The notes under the pieces were generated by a model. That model saw only the letters and a program-made list of their open reading frames with translations. It was not told where the DNA came from and did not search any database. 64,000 nt of DNA. Origin: Aequorivita sublithincola DSM 14238 (GTDB lineage: Bacteria > Bacteroidota > Bacteroidia > Flavobacteriales > Flavobacteriaceae). Below are positions 35,104-45,400 of this stretch, piece by piece (the first letter of the stretch is position 1; each line of letters begins with the position of its first letter). The stretch lies in contig NC_018013.1 of assembly GCF_000265385.1 (NCBI RefSeq), positions 3,268,501-3,332,500 of the forward strand. The letters run 5' to 3'. A program made the position numbers and the translations under genes.

Positions 35104-35769
35104 ATGGCAGAAATTAAAATTGAAAAGAAAAAACCAATTTGGCCTTGGTTTATCCTTGTCTTGATCATTCTTGCGGCTATTTATTTTTTTTGGTATTATA
35201 ACGACAATAAGCATGATGCAGATGACGATTTAATGACCAATGACTCTATAACCCAAATAGACAATGATCAAATTTACAGAGAAACCAACGAGGATACCAC
35301 ATCTCTTTACGATGGATCCTACGGTGACGTTGTAAATGAAAAAGCAATCGCTGATTATCTTACTTATATAGATAATGAAAAAATGGGAGTGGATCATCAA
35401 TTTACTAATGGGGCATTAATGCACCTCATTACGGCCACTGAAGCTGAAGCTAGAAATATGAATGTTGATGTGAACGCTAATTTGGAGCAAGCAAAACAGC
35501 AAGCAACCGAAATTACAAAAGATCCCACTTCATTAAAACATGCAGACAAGATAAAGATAGCTGCTGGAGAAATTTCTACCGCACTTAAAACGATTCAGGA
35601 ACAAAAATTTCCGAATTTATCTTCTGAAGCAGATATGGTAAAAACCTTAGCAAGCAAAATTGACACCAAGATGGCAACTCTTCAACAAAAAGAAGATGTA
35701 AAAAGTTTTTTTGACAATTCAGGTAAACTTTTGCAAAATATGAATGCTCACGAAAATGATAACCAATAA
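35104..35769 (+). CDS. Single-pass membrane protein of unknown function
   Basis: A 221-residue protein with a positively charged N-terminus, one strong membrane segment (PIWPWFILVLIILAAIYFFW, residues 11-30) and a soluble acidic part that should face the periplasm. Residues about 80-215 are predicted helical, with many Ala, Glu, Lys and Gln. I do not recognise a named family. It precedes a PRC-barrel gene by 11 bases and is probably co-transcribed with it. Confidence 0.75.
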   Translation: MAEIKIEKKKPIWPWFILVLIILAAIYFFWYYNDNKHDADDDLMTNDSITQIDNDQIYRETNEDTTSLYDGSYGDVVNEKAIADYLTYIDNEKMGVDHQFTNGALMHLITATEAEARNMNVDVNANLEQAKQQATEITKDPTSLKHADKIKIAAGEISTALKTIQEQKFPNLSSEADMVKTLASKIDTKMATLQQKEDVKSFFDNSGKLLQNMNAHENDNQ

Positions 35770-35780
35770 AAAATCAAACT

Positions 35781-36308
35781 ATGAAAAAGGAAGAAAAGCA
35801 TTTATATAACCTTAACGAACTTTCAGATTATAAAGTTGCAAGCGACGATCCCGATGTAAGGAATTGGGAAGTACGTGATGCAGATAACCGCGTAATTGGT
35901 AAAGTGGATAACCTTTTGGTAAACAAAACCGCCAAACGAGTTGTCTATCTTGACGTGGAAGTGGATAATACTATAATTGATGCAAAACACGATCCATACG
36001 GACGTCCCCAAAATATTGAGATTCGCGAATTTGTGAATAAAGATGGAGACAGCCACGTTATTGTTCCCATTGGAATGGTGAATCTAGACATTGACAATAA
36101 AATGGTTCAAGCAAATGGTATTAACCACAGAACTTTTTCTGAAACCAAACGTTATCGTAAAGGAGATCCTATAAATCGCGAATACGAAGTTATTGTGCTT
36201 GATTCCTACAATCGTGATAATTTGCCACCAGAAAATGTTTATGAAGAAGATGAATTTTATGAAAGAGATGAATTTGACCGAAAGCGATATTCAGATAGAA
36301 AATTGTAA
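35781..36308 (+). CDS. PRC-barrel domain protein
   Basis: A 175-residue soluble protein with a PRC-barrel fold like the photosynthetic reaction centre H subunit cytoplasmic domain (NWEVRDADNRVIGKVDNLLV, residues about 28-47, and HVIVPIGMVNLD near 92). The C-terminal 40 residues are very rich in charged residues (NVYEEDEFYERDEFDRKRY). PRC-barrel proteins in non-phototrophs are linked to stress and RNA or envelope functions without a settled role. It is the second gene of a two-gene operon and ends in a clear terminator. Confidence 0.88.
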   Translation: MKKEEKHLYNLNELSDYKVASDDPDVRNWEVRDADNRVIGKVDNLLVNKTAKRVVYLDVEVDNTIIDAKHDPYGRPQNIEIREFVNKDGDSHVIVPIGMVNLDIDNKMVQANGINHRTFSETKRYRKGDPINREYEVIVLDSYNRDNLPPENVYEEDEFYERDEFDRKRYSDRKL

Positions 36309-36327
36309 TGTTTTCTAGTATCAGTTT

Positions 36328-36362
36328 AAAACGAGGAAAATTTTATATTTTCCTCGTTTTTT
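36328..36362 (+). terminator. Intrinsic terminator after the PRC-barrel gene
   Basis: AAAACGAGGAAAA (36328-36340) pairs perfectly with TTTTCCTCGTTTT (36348-36360) around a 7-base loop. Confidence 0.9.
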
Positions 36363-36483
36363 ATATTTCTACCATAAGATTCTTAGCTAAAGCTTTTTAT
36401 TATGAAGTAATATGTTGAAATTGTTTTAAAGAAAAATGATTAGATTTGAATTGAAAATCAACAATATAAACTCCCATAGCTTT

Positions 36484-38424
36484 ATGAAGAAATTCAGTTT
36501 AATATGTTTAACCTTATTATTAGTATTTGCCTGCAAAGACAAGCCAAAAGATAATACCAAAGAAGTTGCAGTAGTAAAAACCTATACTATAGAACAATTT
36601 ATGGGTAATGAAAATGCCTCGGCGAATGGCTTCTCTGCTGATAAATCGAAAGTACTTATAACCAGCAATCGTTCTGGAGTATATAATATGTACAACGTTT
36701 CTGCGGAAGGCGGCGAGTTTACACCCATAACCCAATCTGATAGTGCTTCGGTTTATGGCATTTCATATTTTCCTGAAGACGATAGAATTCTTTTCAGAAT
36801 GGATGGAAACGGTGATGAGATTTTCAAAATTTTCATGAAAGATAGCAACGAAATTAAAAGGTTGACTCCTGAAAAAAATGTGCGTGCACTCTTTCAAGGC
36901 TGGGCTAAGGACGGCAAAAGTTTCTATTACAACAGCAACGAACGCAGTGCACAAATGATGGATGTTTATGAAATGGACATTGCTACCTTCAAACCCAAAC
37001 TTATATTTAAAAACGAAGATGCGATGGATCTTGGAGGAATTTCAGCAGATAAAAACTATATGCTTCTATCAAAATCAATAACTACAAACGACAGTGATCT
37101 TTATCTTCTAAATCTTAAAACAAATCAAAAAACTAAGATCAACGAAACTATCAGCAAGAATACACCAGAAGATTTTTCACCTGATGAAAAATCATTTTAT
37201 TACACAACCGATGTCGATTCTGAGTTCAGTTATTTAATGAAGTACAATATTGAAAACGGAACCAAAGAAAAAGTTTTAGAAAAAGATTGGGATATTAGTG
37301 CATTCTACTTTACATATAACGGAAAATACCAAGTTTTATTTAGCAATGAAGACGCCAAATCAAAAATGTATGTTACCGAAGTTGCAACTGGTAAGGAATT
37401 AAATTTTCCCGATATAGATGGGCAAGCAATTGAAGCTGCAAGTTTTTCTAACGATGAAACAATGGCATTATTGACTGTTGGCAGCTCCCAACTTCCTACA
37501 AACACTTACTCCTATAATATAGCTTCTGGCAAATATCACAAACTTACCGATGTTTTAAACAAAGAAATAAATCCTAACGATTTGGTTGAAGCAACAGTTG
37601 TTAGATTCAAATCTTTTGACGGATTGGAAATTCCCGCTATTTATTACGAACCTAAAAACGCAACAGTGGATGAAAAAGCTCCTGCATTAGTTTGGGTTCA
37701 CGGTGGGCCAGGTGGACAGTCTCGACAAGGTTTTAATTCTTTCATACAATATGTAGTTAATCACGGTTATGCCGTTTTGGCCGTCAACAATCGCGGCAGC
37801 AGTGGTTATGGCAAAACTTTTTATAGAATGGACGACCAAAATCACGGTGATAAGGATTTAAAAGACTGCATTGCAGGAAAAGACTGGTTGGCAAGCCAAG
37901 AAATGATAGATAAAGATAAAATAGGAATTCTAGGTGGTTCCTATGGTGGATTTATGACGATGGCTGCGCTGACTTCTGCCCCTGAGGAATTTAAGGTTGG
38001 GGTCAATATTTTTGGCGTTACAAACTGGATGCGAACTTTAAAAAGTATTCCGCCGTGGTGGGAATCTTTTAAAGATGCGCTATACCAAGAAATGGGCAAT
38101 CCAAATACTGCAGATTCAGTTCGTTTGAAGCAAATTTCACCCTTATTTCATACTGAAAATGTAACAAAACCCTTAATGGTATTGCAAGGCGCACAAGATC
38201 CTAGAGTTCTAAAAATTGAATCTGATGAAATTGTTGAAGGCGTGAAAAAGAATGGCGTTCCGGTGGAATACGTAGTTTTCGAAGATGAAGGCCATGGATT
38301 TGTAAAGAAGGAAAACGAAATTGAAGCTTACGGAAGAGTTTTGAAATTTTTAGATAAATATTTAAAAGATGCGGGCGCAACCAATTTAGATAATACAAAA
38401 ACAGATTCAACTGAGATAAAGTAA
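36484..38424 (+). CDS. S9 family serine peptidase (prolyl oligopeptidase type), lipoprotein
   Basis: A 646-residue protein. The ATG at 36484 gives a lipoprotein leader (MKKFSLICLTLLLVFAC); an ATG 16 codons upstream would spoil it. Residues about 40-390 form a TolB-like beta-propeller, and the C-terminal alpha/beta hydrolase domain has the triad Ser486 (GGSYGG), Asp572 (GAQDPRV) and His604 (DEGHGF). The family cleaves oligopeptides as dipeptidyl or acylaminoacyl peptidases. Its lipid anchor puts it in the envelope. It is convergent with an App1-like gene, with only 7 bases between stop codons. Confidence 0.93.
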   Translation: MKKFSLICLTLLLVFACKDKPKDNTKEVAVVKTYTIEQFMGNENASANGFSADKSKVLITSNRSGVYNMYNVSAEGGEFTPITQSDSASVYGISYFPEDDRILFRMDGNGDEIFKIFMKDSNEIKRLTPEKNVRALFQGWAKDGKSFYYNSNERSAQMMDVYEMDIATFKPKLIFKNEDAMDLGGISADKNYMLLSKSITTNDSDLYLLNLKTNQKTKINETISKNTPEDFSPDEKSFYYTTDVDSEFSYLMKYNIENGTKEKVLEKDWDISAFYFTYNGKYQVLFSNEDAKSKMYVTEVATGKELNFPDIDGQAIEAASFSNDETMALLTVGSSQLPTNTYSYNIASGKYHKLTDVLNKEINPNDLVEATVVRFKSFDGLEIPAIYYEPKNATVDEKAPALVWVHGGPGGQSRQGFNSFIQYVVNHGYAVLAVNNRGSSGYGKTFYRMDDQNHGDKDLKDCIAGKDWLASQEMIDKDKIGILGGSYGGFMTMAALTSAPEEFKVGVNIFGVTNWMRTLKSIPPWWESFKDALYQEMGNPNTADSVRLKQISPLFHTENVTKPLMVLQGAQDPRVLKIESDEIVEGVKKNGVPVEYVVFEDEGHGFVKKENEIEAYGRVLKFLDKYLKDAGATNLDNTKTDSTEIK

Positions 38425-38431
38425 ATTACTT

Positions 38432-39397
38432 TTATAATATTCCAATCTTTTCTGAATGTGCAATTGCTTCGTGACTATTAGAAAAATAGCAAGTTGCAAC
38501 ATTCAAGGATTCGATATTTTGTAGTGTTTTTTCCACAAGCTGTTTTGTCTTTCGGCCAGTTTGCCTAATATATATGGCTTTTATGTTTTCAGGAAATATT
38601 TTCACAATCCGTTCATATAAAAAAGGATCTTTTTGAGAATCGTCGCCTAATAAAACATACTCTAAGTTTGGGTAAAACATAATTATATCCTTAATCTTTT
38701 CAAATTTATGATCGTGGCTGCCCCTTCCGGTGAACAGAAAATCTGAGATTCCTGTCTTTATTTTTTTAAGTTTAATTACAGCCTTCGGAAGTTGATGTAG
38801 TCGAGCGAAAGAGTCTATAAATTCATATAAATTCCACTCGCTACTAGAAACATAGAAAAACGAATTTGAAGCCGTATCATTCTCCTGTCCGGCTCTACTC
38901 AACGATTGGTAATGCGGCACTACATCTTCAAAAATCTTTCGTTTGTTGATATTTTTAAGTAGGAGCACATAAAGCTTTTTCAAAAAATTACCACTGTGAG
39001 AAACCAAAAAAGTATCATCAATATCAGAAATAATTCCAAATTTACTTTCAAAAGGTTTTAGCAATTCAGAAGATTCTACAATGCCGAAATCGTAAATTTT
39101 ACAACTTACTTCATACGAATGCCAACCAGGTTCGAGTTTTTCGGTGTAAGGAATGGTAAATCGAAAATAACCATCGGCCAAGGTTTTGGTAAACACATCA
39201 ATATTTTTGAATCTTAGTTTTACTGCAACATTCTCTAATGGTTTTATACGAAACATATGGATAACAGAAACCGCATGACGAATTCCTCTACGATCCAATC
39301 GATATTTATCTGGCGCCCAAGACTTAAAAACGTGACCAAATACCACCAATTCCTGATCGTTTACATAGCCACGGTATAGTTTTAAATCTAGCTTCAA
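38432..39397 (-). CDS. App1-like phosphatase (DUF2183)
   Basis: A 321-residue cytoplasmic protein. Residues 125-129 read DIDDT, the HAD-type nucleophile motif of the App1 phosphatidate phosphatase catalytic domain, and VLLGDDSQKDP near 245 is the matching C-terminal acidic motif. The N-terminal 115 residues are a beta-sandwich-like region. In yeast App1 makes diacylglycerol from phosphatidate; the bacterial substrate is not established. It diverges from a lipid kinase gene 66 bases away whose reaction would run the opposite way. Confidence 0.85.
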   Translation of the reverse strand: MKLDLKLYRGYVNDQELVVFGHVFKSWAPDKYRLDRRGIRHAVSVIHMFRIKPLENVAVKLRFKNIDVFTKTLADGYFRFTIPYTEKLEPGWHSYEVSCKIYDFGIVESSELLKPFESKFGIISDIDDTFLVSHSGNFLKKLYVLLLKNINKRKIFEDVVPHYQSLSRAGQENDTASNSFFYVSSSEWNLYEFIDSFARLHQLPKAVIKLKKIKTGISDFLFTGRGSHDHKFEKIKDIIMFYPNLEYVLLGDDSQKDPFLYERIVKIFPENIKAIYIRQTGRKTKQLVEKTLQNIESLNVATCYFSNSHEAIAHSEKIGIL

Positions 39398-39463
39398 TTA
39401 ATTGATATTTCGTTAACGGTTTCGCATTTACAAAATAAGTATTTTTAGGCTCAATCTTTACTA

Positions 39464-40372
39464 ATGAAATCAGAAAAATATATTTTACTAATTGTCAATC
39501 CTATTTCGGGCGATAGTGACAAAACTCTCATAATTGATACGGTGAAAGATGAGGTTGCCAAAAGAGGATTTGGATTCCAACTGTACGAAACTTCAGGTGA
39601 AAACGATAAAGAAAAAATTTTTTCGCTTGTAAAAGAACTAAATTCAACTCGTATTTTAGTTGCGGGTGGCGATGGAACTATCTCCTTGGTGGCAGAATGT
39701 GTCTTAGACAAAGATATTGTCGTGGGCATAATTCCTGCGGGATCTGCTAATGGAATTGCTGTTAACTTCAATCTTCCTGAAGATCTTACCGACCAACTCA
39801 ATATTGCATTTTCAGACTGTACCTTGAAGTTGGATGTTCTTTTTATAAACAACAAACTTTGTCTGCACATTGCAGATTTGGGCATCAATGCGGAGTTAAT
39901 TAAGAATTACGAAAATTCGGGGATTCGAGGCAAGTTGGGTTATTTTTTGCAATCAATTCCCACACTTATTAATTCTGAAGCACCATTTCATTTTGAAGTT
40001 GAAACCGAAGATGGCATTACTAATGAAAGCGGTGTTTTATTGGCAATTGCGAATGCAAACAAATTTGGAACGGGCGCCACAATAAATCCAAATGGCAAAA
40101 TGAATGATGGAAAGTTTGAAATTCTCATTTTTAAAAATCTCAACTTCATCGAAATTTTTAAAACAATAAACGAACAACCAGAAATGTCCTCAGATTTTGT
40201 ACAAGTTATTTCAACAAGCAGCGCCGAGATTCGTTGTAAAACAAATGTACCTTTCCAGATAGATGGTGAGTTTTTAGGAGAAATCAAGGAGGCCTCCGTA
40301 AACTTAAGAAAGGAAACTCTCTTGGTGGCGGTGCCAGAAATGTTCTGTAAATTACATACTATAACTACTTAA
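39464..40372 (+). CDS. Diacylglycerol kinase-family lipid kinase (YegS/DgkB-like)
   Basis: A 302-residue soluble kinase of the DAGK catalytic family. GGDGT lies at residues 68-72, the N-terminal NPISG motif at 12-16, and IPAGSANGIA near 92. It phosphorylates diacylglycerol or a related lipid at the membrane surface. Neighbours are an App1-like phosphatase (divergent) and a hydrolase-OsmC fusion that starts 2 bases after its stop, so it shares an operon with the fusion. Confidence 0.9.
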   Translation: MKSEKYILLIVNPISGDSDKTLIIDTVKDEVAKRGFGFQLYETSGENDKEKIFSLVKELNSTRILVAGGDGTISLVAECVLDKDIVVGIIPAGSANGIAVNFNLPEDLTDQLNIAFSDCTLKLDVLFINNKLCLHIADLGINAELIKNYENSGIRGKLGYFLQSIPTLINSEAPFHFEVETEDGITNESGVLLAIANANKFGTGATINPNGKMNDGKFEILIFKNLNFIEIFKTINEQPEMSSDFVQVISTSSAEIRCKTNVPFQIDGEFLGEIKEASVNLRKETLLVAVPEMFCKLHTITT

Positions 40373-40374
40373 AG

Positions 40375-41589
40375 ATGAATATTCAAAAAGTATCTTTCAC
40401 TAACAAAGATAAGGAGCAACTAGCAGGCAGACTGGAACTCCCGTTAGATCAGGAACCACATAACTTTGTGATTTTTGCACACTGTTTTACTTGTACTAAA
40501 AACTTGACCGCCGTAAAAAATGTTGGTAGAGAATTAACCGATGCAGGGTTTGGTGTTCTTAGGTTTGATTTCACTGGCTTGGGCGAAAGCGAAGGCGATT
40601 TTGAAAATACAAATTTCTCCGGAAATGTAGATGACCTTATTGAAGCCGCAGATTTTTTGAAAAAGAACTTTATGGCTCCTACCCTGCTTATTGGCCATTC
40701 CCTAGGTGGCGCAGCTGCTATTTTTGCTGCCTCAAAAATAGAATCTATAAAAGCTGCCGTAGTTATTAATTCGCCCAGCCATCCTTCGCACGTGCTACAT
40801 TTGTTGAAAGATAGCCAACAAGAAATTAATAAAAACGGCAAGGCAAAAGTGAATTTAGGCGGAGTAGATTTCACCATAAAAAAACAGTTTTTGGACGATC
40901 TTGAAAACAAATCGCTTATTGATGTTGTTAGTAATTTTGGAAAAGCACTTTTAATCTTGCATTCGCCTCAAGATCCTACTGTTGGTATTAAAAACGCTGA
41001 AGAGATATACAAAGCAGCTCGTCATCCAAAAAGTTTTATTTCTTTGGATGGAGCGGACCATATGCTTTCAAACAAAGAAGATTCAAAATATGTAGGACAA
41101 GTTATTGCAGCCTGGGCAACGCGCTATGTTAATGTCCCAGAAGTTGAAACAGTGAAAACCAAAAGCAAAGTTGCTGCAAGTTTGAAAGGCGACGATAAAT
41201 TTACAACGCATTTAAAACTGGGAGACCATTCTTTTATTGCCGATGAACCCACCAGCTTTGGAGGAAATAATTACGGTCCTTCGCCATACGAATTTCTTTC
41301 TGCCGGACTCGCAGCTTGTACAGTAATGACCATCCAGATGTATGCGAAAAGAAAGAAGTGGGAAGTTGAAAACGTTACTTGCCACATCAATTATTCTAAA
41401 GATCACGCCATAGATTGTGAAGCCTGTGAAGAAGATTCCGCAAAGATTGATACCTTTACTCGCGAAATTAATTTGAAAGGTAACCTTTCCGAAGAACAGA
41501 GAAAAAGACTGTTAGAAATTGCTGATAGATGCCCAGTACACAAAACATTACACAGTAAAACCCAGATTATTACAAAGCTCATAGAATAA
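40375..41589 (+). CDS. Fusion of alpha/beta hydrolase and OsmC-type peroxidase
   Basis: A 404-residue two-domain protein. Residues 1-255 are an alpha/beta hydrolase with Ser109 (GHSLGG), Asp200 (SPQDPTV) and His229 (GADHML). Residues 270-404 are an OsmC/Ohr domain with both reactive cysteines, Cys315 (AACTVMT) and Cys386 (DRCPVHKTL). OsmC proteins reduce organic hydroperoxides; the fused hydrolase could release a peroxidised acyl chain or another ester for reduction, which is my inference. Both active sites look complete. A Cu,Zn-SOD gene follows with its own promoter. Confidence 0.92.
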   Translation: MNIQKVSFTNKDKEQLAGRLELPLDQEPHNFVIFAHCFTCTKNLTAVKNVGRELTDAGFGVLRFDFTGLGESEGDFENTNFSGNVDDLIEAADFLKKNFMAPTLLIGHSLGGAAAIFAASKIESIKAAVVINSPSHPSHVLHLLKDSQQEINKNGKAKVNLGGVDFTIKKQFLDDLENKSLIDVVSNFGKALLILHSPQDPTVGIKNAEEIYKAARHPKSFISLDGADHMLSNKEDSKYVGQVIAAWATRYVNVPEVETVKTKSKVAASLKGDDKFTTHLKLGDHSFIADEPTSFGGNNYGPSPYEFLSAGLAACTVMTIQMYAKRKKWEVENVTCHINYSKDHAIDCEACEEDSAKIDTFTREINLKGNLSEEQRKRLLEIADRCPVHKTLHSKTQIITKLIE

Positions 41590-41648
41590 TCTGAGATATT
41601 GAAATAGTTCAATAAACTCAAAATAAAATGCTAAGATTTATTTAAAAT

Positions 41649-41680
41649 TTTGATTTCGACCAATTGAAATCATACCTTTA
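41649..41680 (+). promoter_or_regulatory. Promoter of the SOD gene
   Basis: TTTG (41649-41652), 20 bases, then TACCTTTA (41673-41680), close to TTTG / TAnnTTTG. The ATG follows 47 bases later. Confidence 0.55.
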
Positions 41681-41727
41681 ATAATCTTAAAAGATGTAAC
41701 CAACATTAATAATTAAAAAATCTCCAA

Positions 41728-42318
41728 ATGAAAAAATTAGGAATATTAGTTGCAGCCCTTGCTATCACAGTATTTTTAGGCTGTAAAAATGAAAAAAAAG
41801 ACATGGATAACCCAGACGGAATGAATGATTCCATCGAAATGGATTCCTCTGCAGACCAAGAAGCACCAAAAACAGTTTCCGTAGTTATGGAAGCAAAAAG
41901 TGGAAGCACGGCTGAAGGAGAAGCCTATTTTACCGAAGAAAACGGAATGGTAAAATTAGAAGCTAAATTCTCTGGTTTAAAGCCTGGTACGCACGCTATC
42001 CATATTCACGAAAAAGCAGATTGCAGCTCTGAAGACGGAAAATCTTCTGGAGGTCACTGGAACCCAACCCACGAAAAGCACGGTAAATGGGGCGATGCTG
42101 ACGGATATCACAAAGGTGATATAGGTAATTTTGAAGTTGGTGATGACGGTAGCGGTAGAATCACAATGCAAACTGACGAATGGTGTATAGGTTGTGGCGA
42201 TGAAAACAAAGATATTGTTGGCAAAGCCGTAATTATTCACGAAGGTACAGACGATTTTACTACGCAACCTACTGGTGATGCTGGTGGACGAGTTGCTTGT
42301 GGTGGGATTATAAAATAA
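41728..42318 (+). CDS. Cu,Zn superoxide dismutase lipoprotein
   Basis: A 196-residue SOD with a lipobox leader (VFLGC, Cys19) and an acidic linker. Metal ligands are all visible: His92, His94 (HAIHIHE), His110 (GGHWNP), His118, His128, Asp131 (GYHKGDIGN) and His171 (IIHEGTDD); Cys99 and Cys191 can form the structural disulfide. An extra WCIGCGDENK loop (Cys153, Cys156) is present, which I recall from other Bacteroidetes SODs. It would detoxify superoxide in the periplasm. Upstream lies an OsmC-type peroxidase gene. Confidence 0.95.
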   Translation: MKKLGILVAALAITVFLGCKNEKKDMDNPDGMNDSIEMDSSADQEAPKTVSVVMEAKSGSTAEGEAYFTEENGMVKLEAKFSGLKPGTHAIHIHEKADCSSEDGKSSGGHWNPTHEKHGKWGDADGYHKGDIGNFEVGDDGSGRITMQTDEWCIGCGDENKDIVGKAVIIHEGTDDFTTQPTGDAGGRVACGGIIK

Positions 42319-42340
42319 GCCGACCTTAAATATTTAAATT

Positions 42341-42372
42341 AAGCCATCCCAAATTTGGGATGGCTTTTTTAA
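42341..42372 (+). terminator. Intrinsic terminator after the SOD gene
   Basis: AAGCCATCCC (42341-42350) pairs perfectly with GGGATGGCTT (42357-42366) around AAATTT and is followed by a T-run. Confidence 0.9.
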
Positions 42373-42487
42373 TACATCAAAAGTCCCTAAATTTTGAAAG
42401 CCAAAAAGGCTAAAATTTTCCTTTTAAATAAATATGAATTATAAAATTACTATTATTGAAAAAAATAACGTTTTTCAGTCTTTCTTT

Positions 42488-45400
42488 ATGAGTAGAACTA
42501 TCCGTTTCCTTTTTCTAGCTATTTTTATTTTCTTCAATTTAAATACTTTAATCGCCCAAGACCGTAAAGATTATGGACTTCTTTGGGAAATTAAACATAA
42601 GGACAGCAACAAAAAATCATATTTATTTGGCACGATACACGTCAAAGATAACCGAGCTTTTCAGTTTAGTGATTCTGTAATTCCGGCAATTAAAAATTCT
42701 GAAATGTTTGCCTTAGAAATTAACCCCGATTCCGTTTATACCGATTTTGGCAGAAATTATGTTTCAAAAGAGTCTGAAAATGTTTTCAAGAAAATTTTGT
42801 CTAAAGAAGATTACGAAAGACTAAAAGTTAGATTTCAGAAAGTAAACAAAACAGATCTTGACAGTTTTCCAATTTCGCATCCGCAATTGATTGAATCTAT
42901 GCTAACAAAGGAGCAGAATAAGCCAGATGATAGACGCACATTCCTAGATGCCTATCTCTATGGAATTGCTTTTAATAATAACAAGGAAATAACAGGTCTT
43001 GAAAAAATTGAAGATCAAATTCCTCTACAGAAAGATTTAGATGAAAAGGATTTGAAAAAAAGCATTCTAAACATCTTGGACAGTAGCGGTCCAGACTTAA
43101 ACAAGCAGTTAGAGGAGCTAATCCTAATTTATTATGATGGTAATATAGATAATATCCTGAACTATGTAGACAGTTTTGGTCCAGCCGATAAAATAATGGT
43201 GAGTCGCAACAATGTTATGGTTAATAGCTTAGACAAAATAATGCAGAACAAAACAGTTTTCGCCGCTGTGGGAACGGCTCATTTACCGGGAAAAAACGGG
43301 ATGTTGGAACTGCTTACTAAAAAAGGATATACTGTCCGCAAGATGGGCGCCAGTTTTAATGATGAAGAACAACAATTCGCTATAAAACCGAATACAGATC
43401 GCTGGCAAATTAACACGGACGAATCTTTAGGATATAGCGTTTTAACTCCCACAAAACCGATTCCATTAAAAATTGGAGATAATTATGAAATGCTCACCAG
43501 CACCGACCTTATTTTTGGTGGCACGTTCCATTATATGGTGCTTGATTTAAGAAATCAAAATCTAAAAGAAGGTTTTGACTTTGAAGAAAATATAATCAAA
43601 GGTCAACTTAAAGACTCAACGTACTCTGTTCTAAAAAGAAAAACATTTTTAATAGACAGTGTTCCATTTACTGAGGTTTTTATTCAAAAGGAAAAGAGTG
43701 TTTCCCGAATGCAGTTTACGCTAGTGAATAAAATTATATATACTTTTTTTTCAGAAAGTTCATTAGAAGAAGTTACCTCACCCTATGCCGATGCTTTTTT
43801 TAATTCAATAAAAATTATCACTCCAAAAGTTGAACCGTCTGTTTGGCGAAACAAAACAGATAGCATTGGAGCATATAGCATTCGTATTCCAGAAGCTGAA
43901 TTGGATCGTTCCTACGAAGCGCCTAACCCGAATGGCAGCGAGGAATCGCCTTATGTTTTAAACATCTTTTCATCTGAAGATAAAGCGAAAAACACAATCT
44001 ACCTCTTTAGATATAATGATCAACCCGTTGGCTATTATTTAAACCAAAAAGATGATTATTATATCTACTTCGAAGACTTTTTCAAAGAACGAGGCACGCC
44101 CATAGGTGAGCCAAAAAACATAACAATGGACGGCGCTGAAGGAAAAGAATATGAGCTATTGTTTTCTGATAAATATCACACAATAGCAAAGTTGTTTTTA
44201 CGTGGAAACCGAACGTATTTATTAATGGCGCAAACTTTCAACGAAAGTGAAAAAATCGCAGAAGATGATGAATTTTTCTCTTCTTTCAAACTTCTACCTT
44301 ATGCCGACGCCTCTTTCGATACGATTGTAAACATAGATGAATATTATTCCTTTAAAGCTCCAAGTGAAAAGGTTGTAATTGAAGCAGAATCTGTTGGCGG
44401 TTTATCGGAATATGGCTATATAAAAAATTACAGTTCCCTTGATCTTAAAACTTCTGGCACCTATTTGGTTCAGCAATCAAAACTGAAACCATACGTGCGG
44501 AAAAAATCTCTTCAAGCTTTTTATGATGATTATATTGAAGTGCTCACCGATTATAATGACTCTCTAACAAGCAACATTCCAACCACTATGGCTGGAAAAC
44601 CAGCGCGCGAGATTAGAATGCAAAACTCCGATACAGACGTAAAACAAAGAATGAAATTACTTCTGGACGATGATACTATCGTGCTGTTTTTAACCTATTT
44701 AGGCGATGAAGAAATAAATGAGCCAAGAGTGGATGAATTTTTTAATTCTTTCGAAATAAAGAAGAAATCAAACAAATTTGATCTTACTGATTCAAAAGCA
44801 GATTTAATTTTCAAAGACTTAAAATCCAAAGACTCAACGAAATTTATAGCAGCCAAAGGAGCTTTGTCATATTATGATTTTGATGCTTCTGAATACAAAA
44901 TCTTAAAAAAGAATTTGAACAAACGTTATGCTGACGACACCCTCACTTATGGTGTGAAATATTATATAATCAATGCACTAACTTCCCTTGAAAAACCTGA
45001 AACATTAAAAACACTTACCGATTTTTATAAAAAAGAAAAGAACAGCTACAATGGAAGTTTGGAAGCTCTTGAACAAATATTAATGCTGAAAAACAGCGAA
45101 GCAGCAGCAACCTATTTTGATTTATTGGAAAATCATAAACCCGAAAGAATTTCAGACAATCCTTACGAGGTTTTAAGCACATTATCAGATACTATTCCAC
45201 TATTCATCGCCAACGATGCACGTTTTTCAAAACTTGCAGATATAGATGATTATAGAGACCAACTCTCAGAAATCTATGTTTACAATATTTCTGGAGACAG
45301 TCTTAACGGAGACAAAATGCCGCTATTTAAAAACAAACTTATTTCGCATTTATACAAAGATTCTCAATTATATATTGACACAATAGCCCGAAAAAACAAC

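Noticed and set aside
36436..36483. Upstream ATG for the S9 peptidase
   Set aside because: It would place 16 residues in front of a good lipoprotein signal peptide.
39451..39888. 145-residue minus-strand ORF inside the lipid kinase gene
   Set aside because: It is the antisense shadow of a gene with clear DAGK motifs.
41597..41614. Perfect 7-bp hairpin TATTGAA-ATAG-TTCAATA after the hydrolase-OsmC gene
   Set aside because: AT-rich and with no T-run, so it is too weak to call a terminator.
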